Assembly: GCA_035468355.1 (NCBI GenBank)
Contig: DATITA010000169.1
Span: forward strand, 1-61,970
Origin: DATKSS01 sp035468355
Lineage (GTDB): Bacteria; Chloroflexota; Dormibacteria; Dormibacterales; Dormibacteraceae
DNA length: 61,970 nt
Reading direction: 5' to 3'
Shown: positions 32,115 through 40,746 of the stretch, piece by piece
Position numbering within the stretch: position 1 is the first letter of the stretch
How the letters are laid out: every line of letters starts with the position of its first letter
Position numbers and translations under genes: made by a program
The notes under the pieces: model-generated
Told to the model about the DNA's origin: nothing
Databases searched by the model: none
What the model saw: only the letters and a program-made list of their open reading frames with translations

Positions 32115-33335
32115 TTGCGAATCTCCTCGTATCCGCTGGTCGACGCCGCGGCGGCGGCCGCCGAGGTGCTTGAGCGCACTCCCGTCCTCGGCGTCGAGCG
32201 CGTTGCGCTGGCTGACTGCGCCGGCCGCGTGCTCGCGGAGGACCTGACCGCCAGCTCGCCCCTGCCCGCCTTTCCGTCCAGCGCCGTGGACGGATTCGCC
32301 GTGAGGTCCGCCGACGCCGGCCGGGCGCTGCGCGTGGTCGGCGAGTCGGCCGCCGGCCGGCCGCTGGGCGAGCGCATCGGGCCCGGCGCGGCTGCGCGCA
32401 TCCTCACCGGGGGTGTCCTGCCGGACGGCGCCGACTGCGTGGTCATGGTCGAGGAGGTGAAGCTCGACGGCGACGTCGTGACCGTCCCCCAGGGTCTGCA
32501 GCCTGGCACGAACTTCCACGCCGTCGGAGCCGATCTCCGCGCCGGAGAGAAGGTCCTGTCAGCCGGGGCTCAGCTCGGGGCGGCGGAGATCGGCCTGGCC
32601 GCCGCGATGGGACTCCCGCGCCTGGCCGTACACCTGCGTCCAAGGGTGGCGCTGATGTCGACGGGAGACGAGCTCGTCGAGGTTGGAAAAACGCCCGGCC
32701 CTGGCCAGATCCAGGACTCCAACCGGTGGGCGCTGCTGGCGGCGCTGCGCGAGGCGGGCGCCGAGGTCCGCCTGCTCGGCATCGGGCCCGACGAGCCCGA
32801 GGCGCTTCGCCGGCTCGTGGTGGAAGCGCTGGGCCAGGCCGACGTGCTCGTCACGTCGGGCGGGGTGTCGGTGGGCACCCACGACCTGGTCAAGCCGCTG
32901 CTGGAGTCGCTCGGCACCGTACATATCGGACGTGTGAAGCTCAAACCTGGGAAGCCGTTCACCTTCGCGACGCTTCAGGGAGAGGGCAGCAAGGTCGCGT
33001 TCGGCCTGCCCGGTTTCCCCGTTTCGTCGCTGGTGACGTTCGAGGTGTTCGTGAGGCCCGCGTTGAGGAAGATGCAGGGCTTCGCCGAGCTGCACAGGCC
33101 TTCGCTGCCGGTACGGCTCGCGTATGACGCCAGGCCCAGCGTCGACCGCACCGAATACCAGCGGGTCACGCTGCGCCGCGTAGGCCTCGAGCTCGTCGCT
33201 CATTCGACCGGCTCCCAGTCGTCCTCGAGGCTGATGTCGCTGGCGGGAGCGCACGCACTGGTACGCGTCCCGCCAGGCGATCAAGGCATCAGTTCAGGCT
33301 CGGTCGTGGATGCGATGATCCTCGGCCTGCCCTGA
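32115..33335 (+). CDS. moeA: Molybdopterin molybdenumtransferase MoeA
   Basis: Inserts molybdate into adenylylated molybdopterin. 406 aa, starting at TTG 32115 (MRISSYPLVDAAAAAAEVL). Domain motifs: SAVDGFAVRS, LTGGVLPDGADCVVMVEEV, MSTGDELVEVG, IQDSNRWALLAAL, TSGGVSVGTHDLVK, KLKPGKPFTFATL, FGLPGFPVSSLVTFEVFVRPAL, and domain IV at the C-terminus. Provides cofactor for the Mo-hydroxylase at 8.9-12.8 kb; moaA is at the window start. Convergent with the csbD-like gene. Confidence 0.93.
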   Translation: MRISSYPLVDAAAAAAEVLERTPVLGVERVALADCAGRVLAEDLTASSPLPAFPSSAVDGFAVRSADAGRALRVVGESAAGRPLGERIGPGAAARILTGGVLPDGADCVVMVEEVKLDGDVVTVPQGLQPGTNFHAVGADLRAGEKVLSAGAQLGAAEIGLAAAMGLPRLAVHLRPRVALMSTGDELVEVGKTPGPGQIQDSNRWALLAALREAGAEVRLLGIGPDEPEALRRLVVEALGQADVLVTSGGVSVGTHDLVKPLLESLGTVHIGRVKLKPGKPFTFATLQGEGSKVAFGLPGFPVSSLVTFEVFVRPALRKMQGFAELHRPSLPVRLAYDARPSVDRTEYQRVTLRRVGLELVAHSTGSQSSSRLMSLAGAHALVRVPPGDQGISSGSVVDAMILGLP

Positions 33336-33338
33336 CGC

Positions 33339-33557
33339 TCAGTAGGAGCGGCGCTCCGCGACCGGCTCGGCCTGGCGCTCGCGCTCGGCCTCGTCGCGGT
33401 GCTTGTCTCCCTCCTGCTGCACGTCGTCGCGGACGTCGCGGCCCGTGCGCTTGACCTTGTCGACCGCCTGGTGCGCCTTGCCTTTCAGCTCCTCGCCCTT
33501 GTCCCCGGTCAACTTCCCGTGAACCTCTTCCGCCTTGCCCTTGACCTGGTCTTTCAT
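33339..33557 (-). CDS. CsbD family stress protein
   Basis: 72 aa starting MKDQVKGKAEEVHGKLTGDK, the CsbD signature (K...GK.EE..GK.TGD...EL.GK). Very hydrophilic and probably disordered, often induced by general stress. Strong AGGAGG Shine-Dalgarno sequence 7 nt before the ATG. A C-terminal Arg/Glu-rich tail (HRDEAERERQAEPVAERRSY) is added to the family core. Confidence 0.86.
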   Translation of the reverse strand: MKDQVKGKAEEVHGKLTGDKGEELKGKAHQAVDKVKRTGRDVRDDVQQEGDKHRDEAERERQAEPVAERRSY

Positions 33558-33633
33558 GAAAGCCTCCTGTAAAAGTGTTCCTACTGGGATAACGCCCCGG
33601 GGGAGGCGGTTCCCCGCGGCGGGCATGCGACCC

Positions 33634-33645
33634 GAACATTTGTGC
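33634..33645 (+). promoter_or_regulatory. LexA-box-like site upstream of uvrB
   Basis: GAACATTTGTGC resembles the Gram-positive type SOS box GAAC-N4-GTTC with one mismatch. It lies directly before the uvrB -10 box, where a repressor would block transcription. Confidence 0.35.
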
Positions 33646-33649
33646 GCTT

Positions 33650-33655
33650 TAGAAT
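33650..33655 (+). promoter_or_regulatory. Putative -10 box of uvrB (TAGAAT)
   Basis: TAGAAT with 9 nt to ATG 33665; no Shine-Dalgarno, so the uvrB message is probably leaderless or nearly so. Confidence 0.5.
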
Positions 33656-33664
33656 GAATGGGCT

Positions 33665-35746
33665 ATGCCCTCCAGCTTTCGTGTCGACGCACCCTTCAAG
33701 CCGGCGGGCGACCAGCCGCAGGCGATCGCCCAGCTCGTCGACGGTGTGCGCGCTGGACTGACCCAGCAGGTGCTGCTCGGCGTGACCGGCAGCGGCAAGA
33801 CCAACGTCATGGCCTGGGCGGTCGAGCAGCTGCAGCGGCCCGTGCTGGTGCTCAGCCCCAACAAGACGCTGGCGGCCCAGCTCTGCGCCGAGTTTCGCCG
33901 GCTGCTGCCCGACAACGCGGTCGAGTACTTCGTCAGCTACTACGACTACTACCAGCCAGAGGCCTACATTGCGCGCACCGACACGTACATAGAGAAGGAT
34001 TCGAGCCGCAACGACGAGATCGACCGGATGCGGCATTCCACGACCCAAATGCTGCTCACGCGCCGCGACGTCCTGGTCGTCGCGAGCATCAGCTGCATCT
34101 ACGGCATCGGCTCGGTCGAGGACTACATGGGCGAGTCGCTGCACGTCGAGAAAGGCCAGGCCATCCGCCGCGAGGTGTTCCTGCGCAAGCTCACGGAGAT
34201 GCTCTACGAGCGCAACGACTACGACCTGGCGCGACTTCGATTCCGGGTGCGAGGCGACGTGGTGGACCTCGTCCCCGCCAACGAGGAGAAGGTTTTCCGC
34301 GTCGAGTTCTTCGGCGACGAGGTGGAGCGGATCCAGGAGCTCGATGCGGTGACGGGCGAGATCCTCGGCCCGCGAGACGAGTTCACCGTGTTCCCGGCCT
34401 CGCACTACGTGACGCCTGCGGACAAGCTCCGCCTGGCGATGACCGACATCGAGGCCGAGCTCGACGAGCGCTGCAGGTGGTTCGAGGAGCACGGCAGGCT
34501 GCTGGAAGCGCAGCGGCTGAGGCAGCGCACCAACTTCGACCTCGAGATGATGCGCGAGACGGGGACCTGCGCCGGGATCGAGAACTACTCGATGCACCTG
34601 ACGCGCCGGCGGCCCGGCGATGCGCCCTACACCCTGATGGACTTCCTGCCCGACGACACGGTGATCTTCGTCGACGAGTCGCACGTGGCGGTGCCTCAGG
34701 TCGGGGGCATGCTCGGTGGCGACCGCTCGCGCAAAGCCGCCCTTGTCGAGTACGGCTTCCGGCTGCCCAGCGCCTTCGACAACCGGCCGTTGAGCTTCGA
34801 GGAGTGGGAGGAGCGGGCCAACAACGTGGTGTACGTCTCCGCGACCCCGGGACCGTACGAGATGCGGCGGTCGCAGCGCACGGTCGAGATGGTCGTGCGG
34901 CCCACGGGCCTGGTCGACCCGACGGTCGAGGTAAGGCCCACGGCAGGACAGATCGATGACCTTCTCGCGGAGGTCAAGCGGCGCACGGCGCTCGGCCATC
35001 GCTCGCTGGTCACGACGCTGACCAAGCGATTCGCCGAAGACCTCGCGGATTACCTGCGCGAGTACGGGGTGAAAGTTCGCTACCTCCACTCGGAGCTCGA
35101 TGCCATGGAGCGGATCGAGGTCCTGCGCGACCTGCGCACCGGGGCGGTCGACGTCGTGGTCGGCATCAACCTGCTGCGCGAGGGTCTGGACCTGCCCGAG
35201 GTCGCGTTCATCGGCATCCTGGACGCGGACAAGGAAGGTTACCTCCGCGCCTACAGGTCCTTCATCCAGATCATCGGCCGCGCGGCGCGCAACGTCGACG
35301 GGCATGTCGTCATGTACGCGGACAAGATCACGGATTCGATGCGCCTTGCGCTCGACGAAACGGAACGCCGGCGCAACCGGCAGATCGCGTACAACGCCGA
35401 GCGCGGGATCACGCCTGAGACCGTGAAGAAGGCGATCTACGCCCTCGAGATCCAGCAGAAGGACCTGCAGGCGGACGCGGTCGAGCTCATGGCGGGGGCC
35501 GGTGTGCCGCGCGAGGACCTGCTGGCCATCGTTCGCGACCTCGAGAAGGAGATGCGCCGCCTCTCCAAGGAGCTTCAGTTCGAGGATGCCGCGCGGGTCC
35601 GCGACCGGATCATCTCGATCCGCAAGCGGCTATCCGGCGAGGAGACACGCGGCGAGGACGACAGCGACGTCGCGCTTGCGATCGCCGCGGCACCGAAGCA
35701 GAAGACGATGGTCCGGAACTGGAGAAAGTCGCGAAAGGGCCCGTGA
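33665..35746 (+). CDS. uvrB: Excinuclease ABC subunit B
   Basis: 693 aa. DNA-loading helicase subunit of nucleotide excision repair. Walker A GVTGSGKTNVM, the beta-hairpin region YYDYYQPEAYIARTDTYIEKD, Walker B VIFVDESH, VSATPGPYE, REGLDLPEVAFIGILDADKEG, QIIGRAARN and the C-terminal UVR domain (LEKEMRRLSKELQFEDAARVRDRI) that binds UvrC. Possible LexA-type site upstream. Its stop overlaps the start of a thioesterase gene as GTGA, and uvrA follows two genes later. Confidence 0.97.
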   Translation: MPSSFRVDAPFKPAGDQPQAIAQLVDGVRAGLTQQVLLGVTGSGKTNVMAWAVEQLQRPVLVLSPNKTLAAQLCAEFRRLLPDNAVEYFVSYYDYYQPEAYIARTDTYIEKDSSRNDEIDRMRHSTTQMLLTRRDVLVVASISCIYGIGSVEDYMGESLHVEKGQAIRREVFLRKLTEMLYERNDYDLARLRFRVRGDVVDLVPANEEKVFRVEFFGDEVERIQELDAVTGEILGPRDEFTVFPASHYVTPADKLRLAMTDIEAELDERCRWFEEHGRLLEAQRLRQRTNFDLEMMRETGTCAGIENYSMHLTRRRPGDAPYTLMDFLPDDTVIFVDESHVAVPQVGGMLGGDRSRKAALVEYGFRLPSAFDNRPLSFEEWEERANNVVYVSATPGPYEMRRSQRTVEMVVRPTGLVDPTVEVRPTAGQIDDLLAEVKRRTALGHRSLVTTLTKRFAEDLADYLREYGVKVRYLHSELDAMERIEVLRDLRTGAVDVVVGINLLREGLDLPEVAFIGILDADKEGYLRAYRSFIQIIGRAARNVDGHVVMYADKITDSMRLALDETERRRNRQIAYNAERGITPETVKKAIYALEIQQKDLQADAVELMAGAGVPREDLLAIVRDLEKEMRRLSKELQFEDAARVRDRIISIRKRLSGEETRGEDDSDVALAIAAAPKQKTMVRNWRKSRKGP

Positions 35747-36168
35747 GAAACGTCAAACGCGCCGAGGCCCTGCTCGCGGCGAGGCCGGACGGCTGGATGG
35801 AGACGCTCGGAGCGCGCATCGCGGAAGCGGAGCCCGGCCGTGTCGTATTGGAGCTGGAGGCCGGGCCGCAGCACCGACACGGCGGTGGCGTCGTCCAGGG
35901 CGGGGTGATCACGCAGATCGCCGATGCGGCCATGGGGATGTCGCTCGCGACGCTCCAGGAGGACGGGCTGTGGAACACCACTATCGAGCTCAAGATCAAC
36001 TTCCTCCGGCCGGTGGTGGAGGGGCGGCTCCGAGCCGTCGGCCGCGTGGTCGAGATGCGCCAGACACTCCTGTTCAGCGAGGCGGACGTGCTCGACGACC
36101 GCGACCGGCTGGTGGCCCGGGCGTCGTCGACGTGCATGCCGGTGCCGGAGGGCCAGGGCCGTGAATGA
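35743..36168 (+). CDS. PaaI-family thioesterase (hotdog fold), first copy
   Basis: 141 aa. Hotdog thioesterase with GGVVQGGVITQIADAAMGMSLAT (catalytic loop Gly and Asp/Glu region) and IELKINFLRPVVEGRL. Hydrolyses acyl-CoA or aryl-CoA thioesters in the PaaI/4HBT group. GTG 35743 overlaps the uvrB stop (GTGA). A paralog follows directly, an unusual setting between uvrB and uvrA. Confidence 0.86.
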   Translation: MRNVKRAEALLAARPDGWMETLGARIAEAEPGRVVLELEAGPQHRHGGGVVQGGVITQIADAAMGMSLATLQEDGLWNTTIELKINFLRPVVEGRLRAVGRVVEMRQTLLFSEADVLDDRDRLVARASSTCMPVPEGQGRE

Positions 36169-36559
36169 CGTAGCCAAGGCACCGTCTCGCGCCTGGGCGT
36201 GGCTCGGCCTGCGTTTGGTGGAAACTTCAGAAGGCACTGCCACAGTCGAGATGATGGCCACGGAAGACATGGCCAATGCGTCCGGTTTCGTCCATGGCGG
36301 GATCATCAGCACGCTGGCCGACTCCGCGATGGGGCGCTCGCTGCGCACCCTGAGCCCCGGCGTCACGCGAGCGATGAACTTCGACCTCAAGCTCACCTTC
36401 ATCTCGGCGGGCAAGATCGGCGAGGCGCTGCGCGCGAAAGGCAGCGTGGTCCATGCCGGCAGGCGCACGGCGGTGACCGAGTGCCGGGTCGAAGGCGCGG
36501 ACCAGAGGCTGGTCGCCACGGCCAGCGCGACATTTGCCGTGAAGCGGGAAAAGAAATGA
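36161..36559 (+). CDS. PaaI-family thioesterase (hotdog fold), second copy
   Basis: 132 aa starting at GTG 36161 (VNDVAKAPSRAWAWLGLRLV). Hotdog motif NASGFVHGGIISTLADSAMGRSL, where HGG and Asp are the catalytic-site residues, then MNFDLKLTFISAGKIGEAL. It overlaps the preceding paralog by 8 nt. The two proteins are clearly different from each other, so they may form a heteromer or serve different thioesters. Confidence 0.86.
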   Translation: MNDVAKAPSRAWAWLGLRLVETSEGTATVEMMATEDMANASGFVHGGIISTLADSAMGRSLRTLSPGVTRAMNFDLKLTFISAGKIGEALRAKGSVVHAGRRTAVTECRVEGADQRLVATASATFAVKREKK

Positions 36560-36571
36560 AGAGGACTTCGG

Positions 36572-39466
36572 ATGCCGACTGACCACATCACCATTCGCGG
36601 GGCGCGCGAGCACAACCTGAAGAACGTCACGTTGACGATCCCGCGCGACAAGCTCGTCGTGTTCACGGGCCTCTCCGGCTCGGGGAAATCGTCGCTTGCC
36701 TTCGACACCATCTACGCCGAAGGCCAGCGCCGGTACGTCGAGTCGCTCTCGGCCTACGCGCGGCAGTTCCTCGGCCAGATGGAGAAGCCGGACGTCGACA
36801 TCATCGAAGGTCTCTCACCGGCAATCTCGATCGACCAGAAGGGCACCTCGAAGAACCCGCGGTCGACCGTCGGCACCGTCACCGAGGTTTACGACTACCT
36901 GCGCCTTCTCTACGCGCGAATCGGGCACCCTCACTGCCCGGTATGCGGCCGTGAGGTCCAGCGGCAGACGGTCGACCAGATGGCCGATCACGTGGAGAAG
37001 CTGCCCAAAGGGATGCGCGTCATGGTGCTCGGCCCGGTCGTGAAGGGCCGCAAGGGCGAGTACCGCTCTCTGATCGAGGACGTGCGCAAGTCCGGGTTCG
37101 TGCGCGTCCGTGTCGACGGCAGCCTCTACGAGATCGGCGAGACGATCCCGATGGACAAGAACAAGAAGCACGACGTGCAGGTGGTGGTCGACCGCATCGT
37201 GGTCGGCCCCGAGCAGCGCAGCCGCCTGGTCGAGTCGATCGAGACGGCCGCGAGGCTGGGTGCTGGGTCGGTGATCGTGGTGCCTTCCGAAGGCGACGAG
37301 ATCCAGATGTCCCAGGACTTCGCTTGCCCGTACGACGGAACCAGCGTCCCCGAGCCCGAGCCGCGCAACTTCTCGTTCAACAACCCGCACGGCGCCTGCG
37401 CCACCTGCACGGGCATCGGATTCCAGCTGGTGGTCGACGGCGACTTGGTCGTGCCCGACCCTTCGCTGTCCCTGCGCGAAGGCGCTATCGCGGCCTGGAG
37501 CCGCTCGCAGTTCTTCTACCCCGAGCTGCTGGAATCGGTCAGCAAGTACTTCGGGGTCGACATGGACAAACCATGGTCGAAGCTCACCAAGCCGCAGCGG
37601 GACATGCTGCTCAACGGCACCGGTGACAAGAAGATCCGGTTCGGTTACAAGAACCAGTACGGCCACTCGCGCTGGTACGAGGCGCCGTTCGAGGGCGTGA
37701 TCGCCAACCTCCAGCGCAGGTACGAGGAGACGCAGTCCGAGTACCTGAAGGCCGAGCTTGAGCGCTACATGTCGGACAAGCCTTGCCCGGCCTGCAAGGG
37801 TCGCCGTCTCAAGCCCGAGTCCCTCGCGGTCACGGTGGCGAGCCACAACATAGCTGAGGTCTGCGCGCTCTCCGTCAGCACCGCGATCAGCTTCTTCGAC
37901 GGACTCGAGCTGACTGATCGCGAGCAGCTCATCGCGCGCGGCGTGCTCAAGGAGATCCGCGAGCGCCTGCAGTTCATGATCGACGTGGGCCTCGAGTACC
38001 TGACGATCAACCGCGCCGCCAACACGCTGTCCGGCGGCGAGTCGCAGCGCATCCGGCTGGCGACGCAGATCGGCTCGAAGCTGATGGGCGTCCTTTACAT
38101 TCTCGACGAGCCTTCGATCGGCCTGCACCAGCGCGACAACCGCCGGCTCATCAACACCCTGCTGCGGCTGCGCGACCTCGGCAACACGTTGATCGTCGTG
38201 GAGCACGATGAGGAAACGATCCGGGCCGCCGACTACATGGTCGACATCGGTCCAGCAGCCGGCGAGCATGGCGGCGAGATCATCGCGGCAGGGACCGTGG
38301 AGGAGGTGCTGCGGGACCCGAACTCGCTCACGGCGGCTTTCCTGCGCGGCGACCGCGAGATACCGATCCCTCCCAAGCGCCGGACCGGCAACGGCAAGAA
38401 GCTGGTCATCCGTGGCGCCCGCGCCAACAACCTCAAGAACCTGGACGTCACGATTCCGCTCGGCACGTTCGTCGCGGTGTCGGGTGTCAGCGGGTCGGGC
38501 AAGTCCTCGCTGGTCACCGACATCCTCAGCCGGAAGGTCGCGCAGCACTTCTACCGCTCGAAGGAGCGGCCTGGGCCGCACCAGTCGATCGAAGGGCTGG
38601 AGCACCTCGACAAAGCGATCGACATCGACCAGTCGCCGATCGGCCGCACGCCTCGCAGCAACCCGGCCACCTACACGGGCATGTTCACCTACATGCGAGA
38701 GCTGTTCTCCAGCCTGCCCGAAGCAAAGATGCGCGGCTACAAGCCGGGACGCTTCAGCTTCAACGTGCGTGGCGGCAGGTGTGAGGCATGCCAGGGCGAC
38801 GGCATCATCCAGATCGAGATGCACTTCCTGCCGGACGTGTACGTGCCGTGCGAGGTATGCCACGGCACCCGCTACTCGCGAGAGGTCCAGGAGGTGAAGT
38901 TCCGGGGCCACTCGATCTCGGACGTGCTCGAGATGACGGTCGACGAGGCGCTCGAGGTGTTCGAGAACGTGCCTCCCATCAAGACCAAGCTCCGCACGCT
39001 GCACGACGTCGGTCTCGGCTACATCCGCCTCGGCCAGCCCGCGACACAGCTGTCGGGCGGCGAGGCGCAGCGCGTGAAGCTGTCCGCCGAGCTGTCGCGG
39101 CGCGACACCGGCCGCACCCTCTACCTTCTGGACGAGCCGACCACGGGCCTGCATTACGCCGATGTCGAAAGGCTGCTGGCCGTGCTGCACCGGCTGGTCG
39201 ACCACGGGAACACCGTCGTCGTCATCGAGCACAACCTCGACGTGCTGAAGACCGCCGACTGGCTCATCGACCTAGGCCCTGAGGGCGGCGAGAAGGGAGG
39301 GTACGTGATCGCCGAAGGCACGCCCGACCAGCTGGCCTCCAACCCGGCCTCCGCCACGGGCCATTACCTCAAGCAGCTGCTCACGCGAGCGGGCCGCGCT
39401 CGGGCGCGAGCGAACGGAGCCGGGCGCACGAGACGCCCGAAGATCGCCGTCGCCGGTTCGGCCTGA
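36572..39466 (+). CDS. uvrA: Excinuclease ABC subunit A
   Basis: 964 aa damage-recognition ATPase of nucleotide excision repair. Two ABC modules: GLSGSGKSSLAFDTIYAEGQRRYVESLS, zinc finger CPVCGREVQ, second zinc-binding loop CPACKGRRLKPES, signature NTLSGGESQRIRLATQIGS, LYILDEPSIGLHQRDN; second module GVSGSGKSSLVTDILSRK, CEACQGDGIIQIEMHFLPDVYVPCEVCHG, ATQLSGGEAQRVKLSAEL, LYLLDEPTTGLHYAD. Length is standard. It lies 12 bp after a thioesterase gene and is in the same operon as uvrB. Its TGA stop overlaps a CTG in frame with the next gene. Confidence 0.97.
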   Translation: MPTDHITIRGAREHNLKNVTLTIPRDKLVVFTGLSGSGKSSLAFDTIYAEGQRRYVESLSAYARQFLGQMEKPDVDIIEGLSPAISIDQKGTSKNPRSTVGTVTEVYDYLRLLYARIGHPHCPVCGREVQRQTVDQMADHVEKLPKGMRVMVLGPVVKGRKGEYRSLIEDVRKSGFVRVRVDGSLYEIGETIPMDKNKKHDVQVVVDRIVVGPEQRSRLVESIETAARLGAGSVIVVPSEGDEIQMSQDFACPYDGTSVPEPEPRNFSFNNPHGACATCTGIGFQLVVDGDLVVPDPSLSLREGAIAAWSRSQFFYPELLESVSKYFGVDMDKPWSKLTKPQRDMLLNGTGDKKIRFGYKNQYGHSRWYEAPFEGVIANLQRRYEETQSEYLKAELERYMSDKPCPACKGRRLKPESLAVTVASHNIAEVCALSVSTAISFFDGLELTDREQLIARGVLKEIRERLQFMIDVGLEYLTINRAANTLSGGESQRIRLATQIGSKLMGVLYILDEPSIGLHQRDNRRLINTLLRLRDLGNTLIVVEHDEETIRAADYMVDIGPAAGEHGGEIIAAGTVEEVLRDPNSLTAAFLRGDREIPIPPKRRTGNGKKLVIRGARANNLKNLDVTIPLGTFVAVSGVSGSGKSSLVTDILSRKVAQHFYRSKERPGPHQSIEGLEHLDKAIDIDQSPIGRTPRSNPATYTGMFTYMRELFSSLPEAKMRGYKPGRFSFNVRGGRCEACQGDGIIQIEMHFLPDVYVPCEVCHGTRYSREVQEVKFRGHSISDVLEMTVDEALEVFENVPPIKTKLRTLHDVGLGYIRLGQPATQLSGGEAQRVKLSAELSRRDTGRTLYLLDEPTTGLHYADVERLLAVLHRLVDHGNTVVVIEHNLDVLKTADWLIDLGPEGGEKGGYVIAEGTPDQLASNPASATGHYLKQLLTRAGRARARANGAGRTRRPKIAVAGSA

Positions 39467-39522
39467 CAATCGGCCAGCCGCTGAAAGCGCAACCCGAGTC
39501 GACCTACGGCGCGCTGCTTCGC

Positions 39523-40701
39523 GTGCCGGGCTTCACGCGCCTGTACACGGGTCTCCTGCTCGGACGGATGGCGGGCTCCATGCTGTTCGTCGCGCTGGTC
39601 CTATTCGTGCTGCAGCGCTATCACTCACCACAGCTGGCCGGCCTCACCGCATTCATGGCCGCCCTCCCTGGCGTGATCGTGTCCCCGCTCGCCGGAGCGC
39701 TCCTGGATCGTTTCGGCCGCGCCCGCCTGGTCGTCCTCGACTATTTGGTGGCGGCGGGCGCCCTCGGCCTGATCGCAGGGCTGTCCGCCCTGCATCAGCT
39801 TGGCGCGCCGCTGCTGCTCGCCATTGTCACCGTCGCTTCCCTCACGAACCCGTTGAGCTGGGCCGGGGCTCGTTCGCTGTTCCCGATCCTCGCCCCGCGA
39901 CACCTCTGGGAACGGGCCAACGGGCTCGACAGCAGCGGGCACGTCGCGGCCACCCTTCTGGCTTCGCCCCTGGCCGGGACCCTGGTGGGGTGGTTGGGAG
40001 GGGAATGGGCCCTGGCGATCTCGGGCGTGGTCTACGTGGCGGCGGCTGCCGTCATGCTGCGGCTGCCCGACCCGCGCAACAGCGCGGCGCGGGTGGGGTC
40101 GGTGCTGGCCAACGCATGGGCTGGCCTCGTCTACACGGTTCGCAACCCGACTCTGCGGGGGCTGGCGCTGACCCTCAGCATTTACAACCTCGGCAACGGT
40201 GTGCTCGCGATCGCTGTGCCGGTCCTGGTGCTCAACCGGCTCCACATGGGAGCGACCACCGTCGGCTTCGTCTGGGGCGGCATGGGCGCGGCCGGACTCG
40301 CCTCGGCCCTGGTGTCAGGTCGCTTCTCGAGCGACGGCCGTGAGCGACAGATGATGGTGGGGGGCATCCTTGTCGGAGCCGTCGCGACCGCCGTCCTGCC
40401 GTTCGCCGGCAGCATCGTCGTGGTCGCGGCTGCCATCGCCCTTTACGGCGTGGCGAGCGGGCCATTCGACATCGGGCTCTTCACGCTGCGGCAGAGACGC
40501 ACCGACCCCGCGTGGTTCGGCAGGGCGTTCGCCGTCTCGATGTCCTTGAACTCCGTGGGAAACCCCATCGGGTCGGCGCTCGCGGGGCCCCTGCTCGGGT
40601 GGTCGCTGGACGTGGCGCTTTGGGCGGCCGCAGCGGCGGCGCTAATGGCAGCCGTCCTCCCCCTGCTGACGATCCCCGCCAAGGAGCCGGTCGCCGCCTG
40701 A
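39523..40701 (+). CDS. MFS transporter
   Basis: 392 aa with about 12 membrane helices (first TGLLLGRMAGSMLFVALVLFVL, last ALWAAAAAALMAAVLPLL). Motif A-like loop between helices 2 and 3 (GALLDRFGRARLVV). Looks like the MFS_1/MFS_3 drug or metabolite exporter group. GTG 39523 is the first canonical start, but the frame is open back to CTG 39463, which overlaps the uvrA stop as CTGA and would add LTIGQPLKAQPESTYGALLR, a typical cytoplasmic N-terminus. Substrate unknown. Confidence 0.88.
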   Translation: MPGFTRLYTGLLLGRMAGSMLFVALVLFVLQRYHSPQLAGLTAFMAALPGVIVSPLAGALLDRFGRARLVVLDYLVAAGALGLIAGLSALHQLGAPLLLAIVTVASLTNPLSWAGARSLFPILAPRHLWERANGLDSSGHVAATLLASPLAGTLVGWLGGEWALAISGVVYVAAAAVMLRLPDPRNSAARVGSVLANAWAGLVYTVRNPTLRGLALTLSIYNLGNGVLAIAVPVLVLNRLHMGATTVGFVWGGMGAAGLASALVSGRFSSDGRERQMMVGGILVGAVATAVLPFAGSIVVVAAAIALYGVASGPFDIGLFTLRQRRTDPAWFGRAFAVSMSLNSVGNPIGSALAGPLLGWSLDVALWAAAAAALMAAVLPLLTIPAKEPVAA

Positions 40702-40733
40702 CATTGGCCCCGTCGCGGGAGCATGGGGAAGAC

Positions 40734-40739
40734 TAGAGT
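40734..40739 (+). promoter_or_regulatory. Putative -10 box (TAGAGT) of the acyl-CoA reductase gene
   Basis: TAGAGT with 7 nt to ATG 40747, which supports ATG 40747 over ATG 40723 as start. Confidence 0.5.
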
Positions 40740-40746
40740 TCGGTCG

